NCBI RefSeq assembly: GCF_002797895.1
Contig: NZ_PGES01000001.1
Location: forward strand, 3,410,001-3,474,000
Origin: Janthinobacterium sp. 67
GTDB lineage: Bacteria > Pseudomonadota > Gammaproteobacteria > Burkholderiales > Burkholderiaceae_D
Length of the DNA: 64,000 nucleotides
Reading direction: 5' to 3'
The notes beneath the pieces are model-generated. The model ran no database searches, had not been told where the DNA came from, and worked only from the letters and a program-made list of their open reading frames with translations. Position numbers and translations under genes: made by a program. Below, piece after piece: positions 1 through 8,376 of this stretch; position 1 is the stretch's first letter; every line of letters begins with the position of its first letter.

Positions 1-1157
1 CCGCCAGCGCCGAGTTCCGCAGCCTGGGCTGGAGCTTGCTGCTGACGGTGCTGCTGTCTATTCTCGTCTCCATCGTCGTGACCATGCTGGTGCGGCGCGC
101 CATGCTGGTGGAAATCCGCGGCATTGCCGACGCCGTGCAAGACTTGGCGGCGGGCAAGCTGACGGCCGGCGCACCCAAGCAGGGCAATGACGAAATCGCC
201 GCCACGTCGCGCGTGCTGGACCAGACCATCGCCCACCTGAACCAGACCTTGCGCACCATCATGGGCGCCGTGCAATCGATCGACACAGCGTCGCGTGAAA
301 TTGCCACCGGCAACCTGGATTTATCGGCGCGCACGGAAATGCAGGCCAGTTCGCTGGAAGAAACGTCGAGCGCCATGGAAGCGCTGACGCAAGCCGTCAA
401 TGACAATGCCGATAATGCCCAGCTGGCCTGCGAACTGGCGGGGCAAGCTTCCACCCTGGCCGTGCAAGGGGGCGCGGCCATGCAGCAGGCGGTGACGACG
501 ATGGCGACGATACGGGCCAATTCGCGCCAGATCGTGGATATTATCGGCGTAATCGATGGCATTTCCTTCCAGACCAATATCCTTGCGCTGAATGCGGCGG
601 TGGAAGCGGCGCGCGCGGGAGAACAAGGCCGCGGCTTTGCCGTGGTGGCGTCCGAAGTGCGCACCCTGGCGCAGCGTTCGGCCCAGGCGGCCAGGGAAAT
701 CAAGACCCTGATCGCCACATCCGTCACCACCATCGATGGCGGCAGCGTGGCCGTGCAGCAAGCAGGCGACAGCATGGGCGCCATCGTGGCCTCGGTGCAG
801 CAAGTCAATGCAATCATCCAGCGCGTGAAAGAAGCCAGCGCGGAGCAGGCGTCCGGCATCACGGAAGTGAATCAGGCCGTCACACAGATGGATGACGTCA
901 CCCAGCAAAATGCGGCCCTCGTGGAGCAGGCGGCGGCAGCGGCGGCCAGCTTGCAGGACCAGGCCGTCAAATTGTCGGCGGCCGTGGCCGTATTCACCCT
1001 CGACCCGCTGGCGCCCGCCCAGCCCGCCTCGCCGGACGAGGAAGCGTTCCGGCATCCGGCCAGTGCGCAGCAGGAGCGGCGCGCACTGCACAGCCCGCTG
1101 CGCGGCATGCCCGGCTTGCACGGCGCAAACACGACGCCACAGCGCCGGCGCAGCTAG
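1..1157 (+). CDS. methyl-accepting chemotaxis protein, 3' part
   Basis: C-terminal part of a chemoreceptor that signals to CheA/CheW; the gene begins upstream of the window, and the frame is open from base 3. A transmembrane segment (about the first 25 residues, [19 protein letters not shown]) is followed by a HAMP region and a long signalling helix pair. The hairpin tip is clear ([20 protein letters not shown]), as in all receptors of this class. A flexible tail rich in Ala, Gln and Arg follows; no CheR-docking NWETF pentapeptide is seen. The ligand domain is outside the window, so the stimulus cannot be named. Its TAG stop shares a CTAG palindrome with the stop of the convergent glycosylase gene. 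Confidence 0.95.
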   Translation, partial: ASAEFRSLGWSLLLTVLLSILVSIVVTMLVRRAMLVEIRGIADAVQDLAAGKLTAGAPKQGNDEIAATSRVLDQTIAHLNQTLRTIMGAVQSIDTASREIATGNLDLSARTEMQASSLEETSSAMEALTQAVNDNADNAQLACELAGQASTLAVQGGAAMQQAVTTMATIRANSRQIVDIIGVIDGISFQTNILALNAAVEAARAGEQGRGFAVVASEVRTLAQRSAQAAREIKTLIATSVTTIDGGSVAVQQAGDSMGAIVASVQQVNAIIQRVKEASAEQASGITEVNQAVTQMDDVTQQNAALVEQAAAAAASLQDQAVKLSAAVAVFTLDPLAPAQPASPDEEAFRHPASAQQERRALHSPLRGMPGLHGANTTPQRRRS

Positions 1158-1732
1158 CTGGCCGGCGCGCGCATCGGTTTGCTCAAGTGAGGCGAACCGG
1201 CCAGCACGAAGCGCCACGGCGTCTCCATCGCCTTGGAAATACCGATGCGCGGGCCTGCGTGTACCGTCACCTCTTCCTCGCGCGCCAGCAGCATGAATGG
1301 CGGCGCATCGAGCGCCAGCCGGTTGTGCATATGCGTGACCCCGAGCGCCTGGCACACCTTGCCCGGCCCCGAGCACAGCAGCCGCGCATCCTCGACGCCG
1401 CGCCGTTCGCGCATGGCATCGAGTCCCATCACGGGCTCGATGGCGCGGATCAGCACGCCCGCGCCATGGCCCGCTTCGCGGCACACAAAGTTCAGGCACC
1501 AGTGGATGCCATACGAGCGGTAGACATAGGCGTGCGCGGGCGGGCCGAACATGGCCGCATTGCGCGGCGTCATGCCGCCATACGTGTGCGAGGCCGGGTC
1601 CAGCCGGTCATACGCTTCCGTTTCCACGATGCGCCCGCCCACGCCATCGACCAGCACGGTCACGCCGATCAGCTGGCGCGCCACGCTGCTGGAATCGTCC
1701 GCAAAATCGATACCCGCCAGGATTTTTTTCAT
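1154..1732 (-). CDS. DNA-3-methyladenine glycosylase (Mpg/AAG family)
   Basis: Base-excision repair enzyme of the AAG/Mpg fold that removes alkylated and deaminated purines. Family hallmarks are visible: [19 protein letters not shown] (catalytic Glu in ETEAY), a Tyr-rich stretch [16 protein letters not shown], and [11 protein letters not shown]. Length of 192 residues is normal. The ATG at 1732 ([10 protein letters not shown]) is preferred: the 18 residues upstream in frame look non-coding. The protein ends where the convergent receptor gene ends, with both stop codons in one CTAG. Substrate range within the family cannot be told from sequence. Confidence 0.9.
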   Translation of the reverse strand: MKKILAGIDFADDSSSVARQLIGVTVLVDGVGGRIVETEAYDRLDPASHTYGGMTPRNAAMFGPPAHAYVYRSYGIHWCLNFVCREAGHGAGVLIRAIEPVMGLDAMRERRGVEDARLLCSGPGKVCQALGVTHMHNRLALDAPPFMLLAREEEVTVHAGPRIGISKAMETPWRFVLAGSPHLSKPMRAPAS

Positions 1733-2020
1733 CCGGCAATTGTACTGCCGCCCATCCCGCTGCACGCCTACCCCGCTTGAAAACAAATAAAACTTGATTT
1801 TTTTATCACAAATATCACGATGGGCCGCGTCGTAAAATGACGAAAATCGCGGCTGGGCCGGGCCAACACAGGGATTTTTGCGAGAATATATTGCAGATAT
1901 GAACTATTGCCATGCATAAACAGCGATAATCGTCGGGCACTGCGCCAGACGCTCATGCAGCGGGCAGCGGCAGCGCACGACAGAATAAGCACCGGGCACA
2001 AAAATGATGATGAAAGCGTG

Positions 2021-2887
2021 ATGATGAGAGCGGCAGCGCAAAAGCAGGTAGTGCAGGAAGATCCGGTTGACGCCCTGATGCGTTCCATCCGCATCCCGCC
2101 GCGTCCCAGCCTGCTGGTCGACCTGCAGCGCGAACTGGCGGAACAGGACCCGTCGCCGCGCCGCATCGCGCGCATCATCGCCGACGACGTCGGTATGTCC
2201 GGTGCCCTGCTGAAATTGGCCAATTCACCGTTCTATGGCGCCGCGCGCAAGGCCAAGTCCGTCGAGCAAGGCATCAACTTTCTTGGCATTAACCAGTGCA
2301 GCGCCATGATGACGGGCTTGCTGGCACGCCAGGCGCTGGAAGCGGACGGCGTGGAACTGAGCAATTTCTGGGACGTGTCGGCCAAGCGCGCGCGCGCCCT
2401 GGTATTTACCTCGCGCAAGTTGCGCATCGCCCCGCCCGACATCGCCCACACCTTCGGCCTGTTCTGCGATATCGGCGTGCCCCTGCTGATGAACCGCTTC
2501 CCCGATTACGTCAACACGTACGCGGCGGCGGCCAACGATGCGCACAATTGTTTTACGACGCTGGAAGACGCGCGCCACCAGACCAACCACGCGGCCATCG
2601 GCTGCTTGCTGGCGCGCAACTGGGGCTTGTCCTCCGACGTGTCCTGGGCGATTTTGCATCACCACGACTACACGGTGCTGGCCGACCCGTCCACGGACGA
2701 CGCCATCCGCTCGCTCGTCGCCCTGTCGCTGCTGGCCGAAAAGGGCATTCAGCGCTACCATGGCAACAGTACCTCGCTCGAGTGGGACAAGGGCGGCGAA
2801 CTTGCTTGCCAGCATCTTGGCCTGTCGCAGGAAGAAGCCGCCGACCTGCTCGACGAATTGCACGAGATGTTCGATACCGACCATTGA
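2021..2887 (+). CDS. HDOD domain protein
   Basis: Carries one HDOD domain over most of its length, a non-catalytic relative of HD phosphohydrolases found in signalling proteins. Visible family features are the N-terminal IPPRPSLLVDLQRELA region, VGMSGALLKLANSPFYG, and a terminal HHHDY segment; the catalytic HD pair is not preserved as a metal site. No effector domain is fused. The start is uncertain: the frame is open from a TTG at 1907 and an ATG at 1955, but those residues look random. The ATG at 2021 follows a GAAAG at suitable distance. It stands alone, between a glycosylase and a DUF2863-like gene. HDOD proteins often link two-component or cyclic-di-GMP pathways to motility; that role here is only inference. 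Confidence 0.85.
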   Translation: MMRAAAQKQVVQEDPVDALMRSIRIPPRPSLLVDLQRELAEQDPSPRRIARIIADDVGMSGALLKLANSPFYGAARKAKSVEQGINFLGINQCSAMMTGLLARQALEADGVELSNFWDVSAKRARALVFTSRKLRIAPPDIAHTFGLFCDIGVPLLMNRFPDYVNTYAAAANDAHNCFTTLEDARHQTNHAAIGCLLARNWGLSSDVSWAILHHHDYTVLADPSTDDAIRSLVALSLLAEKGIQRYHGNSTSLEWDKGGELACQHLGLSQEEAADLLDELHEMFDTDH

Positions 2888-2994
2888 GGTATCAGGCGGC
2901 CGCGTCCGCCTGTATGATCTGTCCCGGCGCCTGGCCTGAGCCATGGCGCCCGTTTCCGTTTGCCTGACCCGTATTTCTTAACCTGTTGACCGCC

Positions 2995-4203
2995 ATGCCC
3001 AAAAATAAGCGCCCTGTCCCCCGTAAATCCGCCAACACGCCTGAAGACAAGGACGAGTCCGTCACGCGCATGCTGTGCACGATGGCCTTGAACCTGGCGG
3101 AGCAGGAAGACAGCGAATCGCAGGGCACGGTACTGGCCGAGCAGGCCGTCGAGTTCGGCCGCCTGATCCGCAAGGCCTTGAATCAAAAGAAGGATGAAAT
3201 CCTGTACGACGCCATCGAGCGTTCGAAATACGAAGACGTGGGCGCCTACCAGTATCTGCGCAGCCATATCGAGGAAGCGGCGTCCGTTTCCGTGATCCGC
3301 CGCGACAACGCGCCGTCGATGGAAATCAACGCCTTCGTCGTGCCCCTGCTGGTGCAAAGCACGGGCGGCCTGAAGGAAGCGGACAGCTTCCAGGACCAGG
3401 ACGCGTTCGAAGCGCTGGTGAAAAGTTTCCAGCAGGCAGAGCTGGAAAGCGCCAAGGCCAAGGTGGTCCTGATGAGCCATGCCTACGACCTCGATGAAAT
3501 CGACCGCATCACCTACAGCCATCTGCACGAAATGGTGCGCGATGCCTATAGCTCGATGACGGACAAGAAGATCGTCGCCACGCCGGGCCTGGAAAGCAGC
3601 ATCGTCGGCTGGAGCGAAACGGCTTTCGGTCCGCAGGACACGGCCGTCGAACTGCGCTTCCTGCTGGGCTTTGCCTTGAAACGCGTGGACGACCCGTTCT
3701 ATGCGGAACCAAAGGATGAAGCGGCGCTCGACGCCTGGTTCGACGCGCGCATGGCCCGCTACCAGCAGTGGACGACGGAAGTGGGCGAACTCGTCAAGCG
3801 TTGCCTGGCGCCGGCCGGCAGCGCCCTGGAAGTAAGTTTCCTCTACCAGGATCTGTTCCACGGCGGCAAGGAACAAGGCATGAGCGAGTACGCGATGTTG
3901 CAGATGATGTCGGGCATCAACCATGCATTGGCGGAAAACAAGGTAGATGCCGGCGACGTCTCGGTGGTCGTCGGCCCGGCCGATGAACATGGCGAAATGC
4001 TGCTGCGCGTCAATGTCAGCACGGCGAACGGCCAACTGCTGCACAGCGCCGACAAGCCGCTGGACCTGGCCGCCGACCTGCAGGACGAAGTCGACGACAT
4101 CTGCGACGCGCTGGCCACCATCGGCGTGACGCAATTGTCCGTGGCGCTGAAATTCGATGCCAAGGGACAGCCGCTGGAAGCGCAACCGTACGCGCCGGCG
4201 TAA
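2995..4203 (+). CDS. DUF2863-like protein of unknown function
   Basis: A soluble, acidic protein of about 402 residues without signal peptide or membrane segments. Length and composition resemble the DUF2863 family of Burkholderiales, recalled from memory and not checked. The N-terminus is basic (MPKNKRPVPRKS), then a helical region, then a C-terminal part that looks like a small alpha/beta domain (VSVVVGPADEHGEMLLRVNV). The ATG at 2995 is chosen over an in-frame TTG at 2986. There is no strong ribosome-binding site. No catalytic motif is recognised and neighbours give no hint of function. Confidence 0.8.
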   Translation: MPKNKRPVPRKSANTPEDKDESVTRMLCTMALNLAEQEDSESQGTVLAEQAVEFGRLIRKALNQKKDEILYDAIERSKYEDVGAYQYLRSHIEEAASVSVIRRDNAPSMEINAFVVPLLVQSTGGLKEADSFQDQDAFEALVKSFQQAELESAKAKVVLMSHAYDLDEIDRITYSHLHEMVRDAYSSMTDKKIVATPGLESSIVGWSETAFGPQDTAVELRFLLGFALKRVDDPFYAEPKDEAALDAWFDARMARYQQWTTEVGELVKRCLAPAGSALEVSFLYQDLFHGGKEQGMSEYAMLQMMSGINHALAENKVDAGDVSVVVGPADEHGEMLLRVNVSTANGQLLHSADKPLDLAADLQDEVDDICDALATIGVTQLSVALKFDAKGQPLEAQPYAPA

Positions 4204-4206
4204 GCT

Positions 4207-4764
4207 TTACAAGGGCTGTAGTGTTTTCCATTGCAGCAACTTGGCGCCATACGCGAGCGTGTAAGCCGGGCTGCTCGACGGCAAACTGACGATGCGGTAG
4301 CGCTGGGCGTGCTCGCCCAGCACCTTGATGCCCAGCTTCGCGGCCGTGCCGCCGTTGAAGGCGATCGTCTGCAGCTGGGGCAGGCTGGCGGCCAGGGCCA
4401 CGAGGTCGTTATCGTCGCGGTCGCGGATATTGCTGTCCAGGCTGCCCGTTCGCTGCGCCTGCGCCACCACGTCCCACAATCCCACGCCGCGCGCCAGCAA
4501 GGTCGCCAGACGTTCCTCATAGGCCTGGCTTTTCAAATCCACGCCCAGCACTTCGCCCAGCAGCATCCAGAACTTGTTTTGCGGATGCGCATAGTACTGG
4601 CTGTGCGCCAGCGATTTTTCGCCGGGCAAGCTGCCCAGTATCAGCAAGCGCGTGCCGGCATCGACGACGGGATCGAAACAGCGCTTGCGCGGGTCGGCGG
4701 CGGCGTCTGGCAAGATGGCTGGGCTATTCAAATGCGCGGTCCTGAAGGGGAAATGAAAGGCCAT
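4207..4764 (-). CDS. DNA-deoxyinosine glycosylase, UDG superfamily family 6 (HDG)
   Basis: Member of the uracil-DNA glycosylase superfamily. The motif LLILGSLPGEKSLAHSQYY is the family-6 (hypoxanthine-DNA glycosylase) version of motif A, followed by HPQNKFW, and the C-terminal LPSSSPAYT corresponds to the DNA-intercalation loop. Family members excise hypoxanthine from deaminated DNA. The ATG at 4764 (MAFHFPF) gives about 185 residues; longer in-frame starts would overlap the divergent gene at 4826. It ends 4 bases after the convergent DUF2863-like gene. It is the second of several repair genes in the window (others at 1154, 23554 and 37386). Confidence 0.85.
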   Translation of the reverse strand: MAFHFPFRTAHLNSPAILPDAAADPRKRCFDPVVDAGTRLLILGSLPGEKSLAHSQYYAHPQNKFWMLLGEVLGVDLKSQAYEERLATLLARGVGLWDVVAQAQRTGSLDSNIRDRDDNDLVALAASLPQLQTIAFNGGTAAKLGIKVLGEHAQRYRIVSLPSSSPAYTLAYGAKLLQWKTLQPL

Positions 4765-4825
4765 TTTACCCGGCCATGCGACGGTGTAGAATTCCCGGAC
4801 AACATCCCTATACAAGAGACCACCC

Positions 4826-5254
4826 ATGCGCACCATCGACACCCTGCTGGCCCAGTATGGCGAAAGCCACCGCAACCACGTCAATGAATGGGTGCACATC
4901 GTGTGCGTGCCGCTGATCGTTTTCAGCTTGCTGGGGCTGCTGTGGAGCGTGCATCCCAGCGTGGCGCTGCTCTGCAGTATTCTGGCCTTATACTATTACT
5001 ACAAGCTGTCGCGCCCGTTTGCGGCGGGCATGCTGGCGATGCTGGCCGCCATGCTGGGCCTGCTGCTGCTGATGCCCCCGCTGACCATCCTGCCCGCGTC
5101 GCTGGCGCTGTTCGTGCTGGCCTGGATAGGCCAGTTCATCGGCCACCAGATCGAAGGCAAGAAACCGTCGTTTTTGGACGATTTGCGCTTTTTACTGGTG
5201 GGACCGCTGTTCGTGCTGGGATTTTTGTACCGGCGCCTGCGGCTGGCGTATTGA
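4826..5254 (+). CDS. Mpo1-like (DUF962) membrane protein
   Basis: Small integral membrane protein of 142 residues with four hydrophobic segments. It matches the Mpo1/YGL010w family: an N-terminal Y-x3-H-x2-H pattern (YGESHRNHVNEWVHIVCVP) and a second conserved block, WIGQFIGHQIEGKKPSFL. In yeast, Mpo1 is an iron-dependent dioxygenase that shortens 2-hydroxy fatty acids; the paired His residues suggested as iron ligands are present here. Transferring that activity to bacteria is inference. It is divergent from the glycosylase at 4764 and appears monocistronic. Confidence 0.85.
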   Translation: MRTIDTLLAQYGESHRNHVNEWVHIVCVPLIVFSLLGLLWSVHPSVALLCSILALYYYYKLSRPFAAGMLAMLAAMLGLLLLMPPLTILPASLALFVLAWIGQFIGHQIEGKKPSFLDDLRFLLVGPLFVLGFLYRRLRLAY

Positions 5255-5390
5255 GCGGCAAGCGGTTACGTGTAGCTGGTAACAGATTTTTACCATTCGT
5301 AACTAGTTATCTGAGGCAAGTGTCCTTATGATAAGTCATCATCTGCCGGTCGACGCAATCGGCAACCTACTTTGTCCAAGGGAGTTCCAC

Positions 5391-5840
5391 ATGAAAGCAC
5401 CAATTATTGCAGTGGCATTGCTCGCCACACTGGCCGGCTGCGCCGTACAACCGAATTCGGCAAACGTCTACAACGCGCGCCAGGCGCAAAATGAACAATC
5501 GGTCCGCATGGGCACGGTTGAATCCGTGCGCCAGGTAACCATCGACAAGGGTGAAACGGGCACGGGCGTGCTGGCGGGCGCGGCGCTGGGCGGCGTGGCC
5601 GGCTCGACAGTCGGTGGCGGCAAGGGCGCCATCGCGGCCAGCATCCTCGGCGCCGTCGCTGGCGGCATGGCCGGCAAAAGCATCGAAGCGAATGCCTCGA
5701 ACAAGCCCGGCCTGGAAATCACCGTGCGCCTGGACAATGGCGACATGCGCGCCATCGTGCAGGACGCCGACGAGCTGTTCCGCCCGGGCGAGCGCGTGCG
5801 CCTGCTGTCGGACGGCCGCAAGACCCGCGTCACGCACTGA
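5391..5840 (+). CDS. outer-membrane lipoprotein, glycine-zipper 2TM domain
   Basis: Lipoprotein signal peptide with lipobox LAGC (Cys at residue 17), then a glycine-rich hairpin (GTGVLAGAALGGVAGSTVGGGKGAIAA and onward) typical of the SlyB/Pcp glycine-zipper family. A small C-terminal beta region follows (ITVRLDNGDMRAIVQ). The ATG at 5391 has a clear AAGGGAG ribosome-binding site 7 bases upstream. Such proteins sit in the outer membrane and help its integrity or stress responses in enterobacteria; the role here is not known. Confidence 0.9.
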   Translation: MKAPIIAVALLATLAGCAVQPNSANVYNARQAQNEQSVRMGTVESVRQVTIDKGETGTGVLAGAALGGVAGSTVGGGKGAIAASILGAVAGGMAGKSIEANASNKPGLEITVRLDNGDMRAIVQDADELFRPGERVRLLSDGRKTRVTH

Positions 5841-5861
5841 TCTGCCAGCCGGCGCATGCGC

Positions 5862-5978
5862 TCAGCCGAATGCGCCGGCAGCGAGCAAGACCGAAGGGTG
5901 CAGCCAGATGGCAATCACCGCCGCCACGGCGACATACGCAAGCACGCTCCATACTTTGATCTGCAGTGAGGCTGGCAT
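5862..5978 (-). CDS. 38-residue single-pass membrane peptide, unknown
   Basis: A very short open frame with good start signals: GGGAG lies 7 bases upstream of the ATG at 5978, and the stop is TGA. It encodes a polar N-terminus (MPASLQIKVW), then about 23 hydrophobic residues (SVLAYVAVAAVIAIWLH), then PSVLLAAGAFG. This is the profile of a real small membrane protein, not a random frame. It is convergent with the lipoprotein gene and is followed upstream by AT-rich DNA suited to a promoter. No family recognised. Confidence 0.6.
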   Translation of the reverse strand: MPASLQIKVWSVLAYVAVAAVIAIWLHPSVLLAAGAFG

Positions 5979-6160
5979 GGCGGTCTCCCTTCAAAGATGC
6001 AATCCGGAAAATATTTACTTAATATTAATGCAAATATTTTCATAAATTCAACATTTTTCCAGGAGCACTGCGCTGGCTCAATGCCCGCTGTCTCCTGGTT
6101 GCACATCGAGCAAGCCCGACCGCACTCGCCATCCCCGCGCGATGCCCGTATACTTGCGCG

Positions 6161-7105
6161 ATGTCATCTCCTCTCCTGTTCATCATTGCCTGCCTGATCT
6201 GGGGCTCCACCTTCTGGGCCATCACCTTGCAGCTGGGCGACGTCGCCCCCGCCGTTTCCGTGGTCTACCGCTTCGGCCTCGCGTCCGCCACCCTGTTCGC
6301 CTGGTGCGCCGTGCGCGGCGACCGCTTGCGCCTGCCCTGGCGCGCGCAAAAATGGATGCTGCTGCAGGGGCTGGCCTCGTTTGCCCTCAGCTATGTGTGT
6401 ACTTACAGCTCGGAGCAATACCTGGTGTCGGCCCTCGTCAGCGTGCTGTTCGCGCTGATGGTGTTCTGGACGCCGTTGCTCAACCGTATCGCTTTCGGCA
6501 CACCGATCACCTGGAGCACCTGCTGCGCGGCATTTGTCGCCATCTGCGGCATCGTGCTGCTGTTTTACCAGTCCATCGGCGCGGCGCTGCAAGATATCCT
6601 GGGCGGCGGCAATGGCCATTTTCTGCTGGGCTTTATCCTGGCGCTGGTGGCGACCATCTCGAGCACGGCAGGCAACGCCCTCGTCATGAAAGTGCGCGAA
6701 CATTCCGGCAACGTGATGCTGACCATGGCCTGGACCATGCTGTGGGGCACCTTGATGGTGGCCGCCTGGGCCATCGCCACGGGCCAGGCCTGGCATTTGC
6801 CCACGCGCGCCAGTTACTGGCTGGGATTGGTGTACCTGGCCATCTTCGGCTCGGTGATCGCCTTCAGCGCGTATTTCACCTTAATCGCCCGCATCGGCAC
6901 CCAAAAGACCGTGTATATCGGCGTCGTCACGCCCGTCATTTCCGTGCTGCTGTCGGTGCAGTTCGAACACTACCGGCCCGCCACCATCGAATGGGTGGGC
7001 ATGGTGCTGTGCCTGTCGAGCGTGGCCTGGGCCCTGACGTCGGGCGCGCGCAAGACGGCTGCCGTCGCTTCCCTTTCCACCACTCCATCAGCAAAGGCAA
7101 CATGA
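6161..7105 (+). CDS. EamA/DMT family transporter
   Basis: Inner-membrane carrier of the drug/metabolite transporter superfamily, about 314 residues. It has ten hydrophobic helices in two EamA repeats, starting IIACLIWGSTFWAI and again at FLLGFILALVATISSTAG, with the usual W-G-S-T-F motif in helix 1. Substrate is unknown; relatives export amino acids or metabolites. The stop overlaps the start of the downstream acetyltransferase (ATGA), so the two are co-translated. Confidence 0.9.
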   Translation: MSSPLLFIIACLIWGSTFWAITLQLGDVAPAVSVVYRFGLASATLFAWCAVRGDRLRLPWRAQKWMLLQGLASFALSYVCTYSSEQYLVSALVSVLFALMVFWTPLLNRIAFGTPITWSTCCAAFVAICGIVLLFYQSIGAALQDILGGGNGHFLLGFILALVATISSTAGNALVMKVREHSGNVMLTMAWTMLWGTLMVAAWAIATGQAWHLPTRASYWLGLVYLAIFGSVIAFSAYFTLIARIGTQKTVYIGVVTPVISVLLSVQFEHYRPATIEWVGMVLCLSSVAWALTSGARKTAAVASLSTTPSAKAT

Positions 7106-7608
7106 GCACCTCTTCCTCCCTCGCCATCCGTCCCGCGACCGCATCCGACGTGGCCGCCATCTTCGGCATGATCCACGAACTGGCCGTGTTTGAAAAACTC
7201 GAACACATGATGATCGCCAAGGAATCCATGCTGCACGACAGCCTGTTCGGCTCCCATCCCGCGTGCGAAGCGCTGGTCGGCGAGGAAAATGGCGAAGTCG
7301 TGACCTTCGCCCTGTTCTTCCATAATTTTTCCACCTTCCTGTGCCGCAAGGGACTGTACCTGGAAGACCTGTACGTGAAGCAATCGGTGCGCGGCAAGGG
7401 TTATGGCAAGCAGATGCTCGTGGCGCTGGCGCAACTGGCCGTCGAACGCGATTGCGGCCGCTTCGAATGGTCGGTGCTGGACTGGAATGAAAACGCGATC
7501 AACTTCTACAAGGGCATGGGCGCGGACGTGATGCCGGACTGGCGCATCTGCCGGGTCGCTGGCGATGCATTGACGCAATTGTCGGCAGGCACGCCAACAT
7601 CGGCCTGA
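7102..7608 (+). CDS. GNAT N-acetyltransferase (spermidine/diamine acetyltransferase-like)
   Basis: GNAT-fold enzyme of 168 residues. The acetyl-CoA binding loop is RGKGYGKQML and the preceding strand LYLEDLYVKQSVR is typical of the SSAT/diamine subgroup. The C-terminal WNENAINFYKGMGA is also conserved there. The ATG at 7102 overlaps the EamA stop by four bases. Pairing with an exporter suggests that both act on the same small amine or amino acid, but that is inference. Confidence 0.88.
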   Translation: MSTSSSLAIRPATASDVAAIFGMIHELAVFEKLEHMMIAKESMLHDSLFGSHPACEALVGEENGEVVTFALFFHNFSTFLCRKGLYLEDLYVKQSVRGKGYGKQMLVALAQLAVERDCGRFEWSVLDWNENAINFYKGMGADVMPDWRICRVAGDALTQLSAGTPTSA

Positions 7609-7633
7609 TGGGGGAACTGTAAGCGCAAGTTCC

Positions 7634-7668
7634 AAAAAAAATCCCCGCGGGCTAGCGGCACCGCGGGG
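7634..7668 (-). terminator. Rho-independent terminator
   Basis: Perfect 8-bp GC stem with a 10-base loop (7643-7668), followed on the minus strand by A and eight T. It works only for minus-strand transcription; on the plus strand no T run follows. No annotated minus-strand gene ends here. Confidence 0.8.
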
Positions 7669-7710
7669 CAGAACCCATTGTCAAGTGGGAGGGGGAGAAT
7701 GCAATCAACG
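7634..7710 (-). ncRNA. candidate trans-acting small RNA with intrinsic terminator
   Basis: On the minus strand an unexplained transcript can be drawn. A -10 box TATATT (7717-7722) predicts a 5' end near 7710. The RNA carries UCUCCCCCUCCC (from 7698 to 7687), a C-rich run complementary to Shine-Dalgarno sequences, and ends in a perfect hairpin (CCCCGCGG / CCGCGGGG at 7643-7668) followed by eight U (7641-7634). There is no open frame. The -35 is poor, but two direct repeats TTACATTTG lie just upstream. Layout is that of an activated small RNA that blocks translation. Entirely inferred from sequence. Confidence 0.5.
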
Positions 7711-7749
7711 GTTATCAATATAAACGCTGCCGCTTGCGATGGCGCAGAC

Positions 7750-7785
7750 CTTTACATTTGCTTACCGGGCCTTACATTTGACTTA
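7750..7785 (-). promoter_or_regulatory. tandem direct-repeat activator site upstream of the candidate small RNA
   Basis: TTACATTTG occurs at 7752-7760 and 7772-7780, exactly 20 bases (two helical turns) apart, each followed by a CTTA-like stretch. On the minus strand it reads GTAAG-N5-GTAAA, close to an OmpR/CpxR-type direct-repeat box. The repeats would lie at about -42 to -70 relative to the predicted start at 7710. The binding protein is unknown. Confidence 0.45.
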
Positions 7786-7830
7786 AATCCGCTAACCAAG
7801 TGTCACCCAGTGTCGCTCGGATGACACTGA

Positions 7831-7968
7831 TTATTTCCGTGGTTCAATCAATGTGCCGTGCAAGCCGATATGTTGTTGCGCAACCCCACTGCCACCCTGC
7901 GATTTTCTATAGATTTGGTACACTGTCAGGCAGGCGATGCAGCCAGCAACCACGGCAAAAATGACCAT
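7831..7968 (-). CDS. 45-residue membrane-anchored peptide, unknown
   Basis: Short frame with a strong AAGGAG ribosome-binding site 7 bases before the ATG at 7968, ending TAA. The N-terminus is a single hydrophobic helix (MVIFAVVAGCIACLTVYQIY) followed by a basic and polar tail (RKSQGGSGVAQQHIGLHG). It therefore probably sits in the inner membrane with the tail inside the cell. An inverted repeat AGTGTCA/TGACACT (7799-7828) lies just after the stop. No family recognised. Confidence 0.6.
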   Translation of the reverse strand: MVIFAVVAGCIACLTVYQIYRKSQGGSGVAQQHIGLHGTLIEPRK

Positions 7969-8185
7969 GCGACGCTCCTTGAATATGCTTGAGGAAATCA
8001 GGGCCTGCGGCTGATGATGACACCAGGCGAGCAGGGAAAATTCAGTGTGGCATCTTCGGTCTTGGGGGCATTGTGCAATGTCAAACGCGCCAATTTGACG
8101 GGGTCATGGCATTTGATATGGCGCAAAGTGGCAGCATTCCGCTCACACAAAATGAACGCATCGTTACGCATCCGGGAGCCACATC

Positions 8186-8365
8186 ATGAATGTCTCTGCC
8201 AAACCGCTCGTCATGAAAATCTACCGCGCCTACCTGCGCTCCCGCCTGGAGCGCTACACGCGCGACTTGCAAGCCATCGCGGAACAGCGCGAAAACGACT
8301 TCCAGGCCGAACGCATCCTGCACCAGGCCGTCGTCTCGGTGCGCTCGAAACTGCACTCGCTGTAA
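8186..8365 (+). CDS. 59-residue basic helical protein, unknown
   Basis: Short frame with GGGAG 8 bases before the ATG at 8186. The product (MNVSAKPLVMKIYRAYLRSR...) is rich in Arg, Leu and Gln and appears to be nearly all helix, with no membrane segment or Cys. Codon choice is like the neighbouring genes, which supports it as real. It is convergent with the transporter fusion gene, ending 12 bases before that gene's stop. Function unknown. Confidence 0.6.
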   Translation: MNVSAKPLVMKIYRAYLRSRLERYTRDLQAIAEQRENDFQAERILHQAVVSVRSKLHSL

Positions 8366-8376
8366 CCGTGACGCCG

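Noticed and set aside
1907..2020. Upstream TTG/ATG start of the HDOD gene
   Set aside because: Codons there look random and lack a ribosome-binding site; 2021 is preferred, though not certain.
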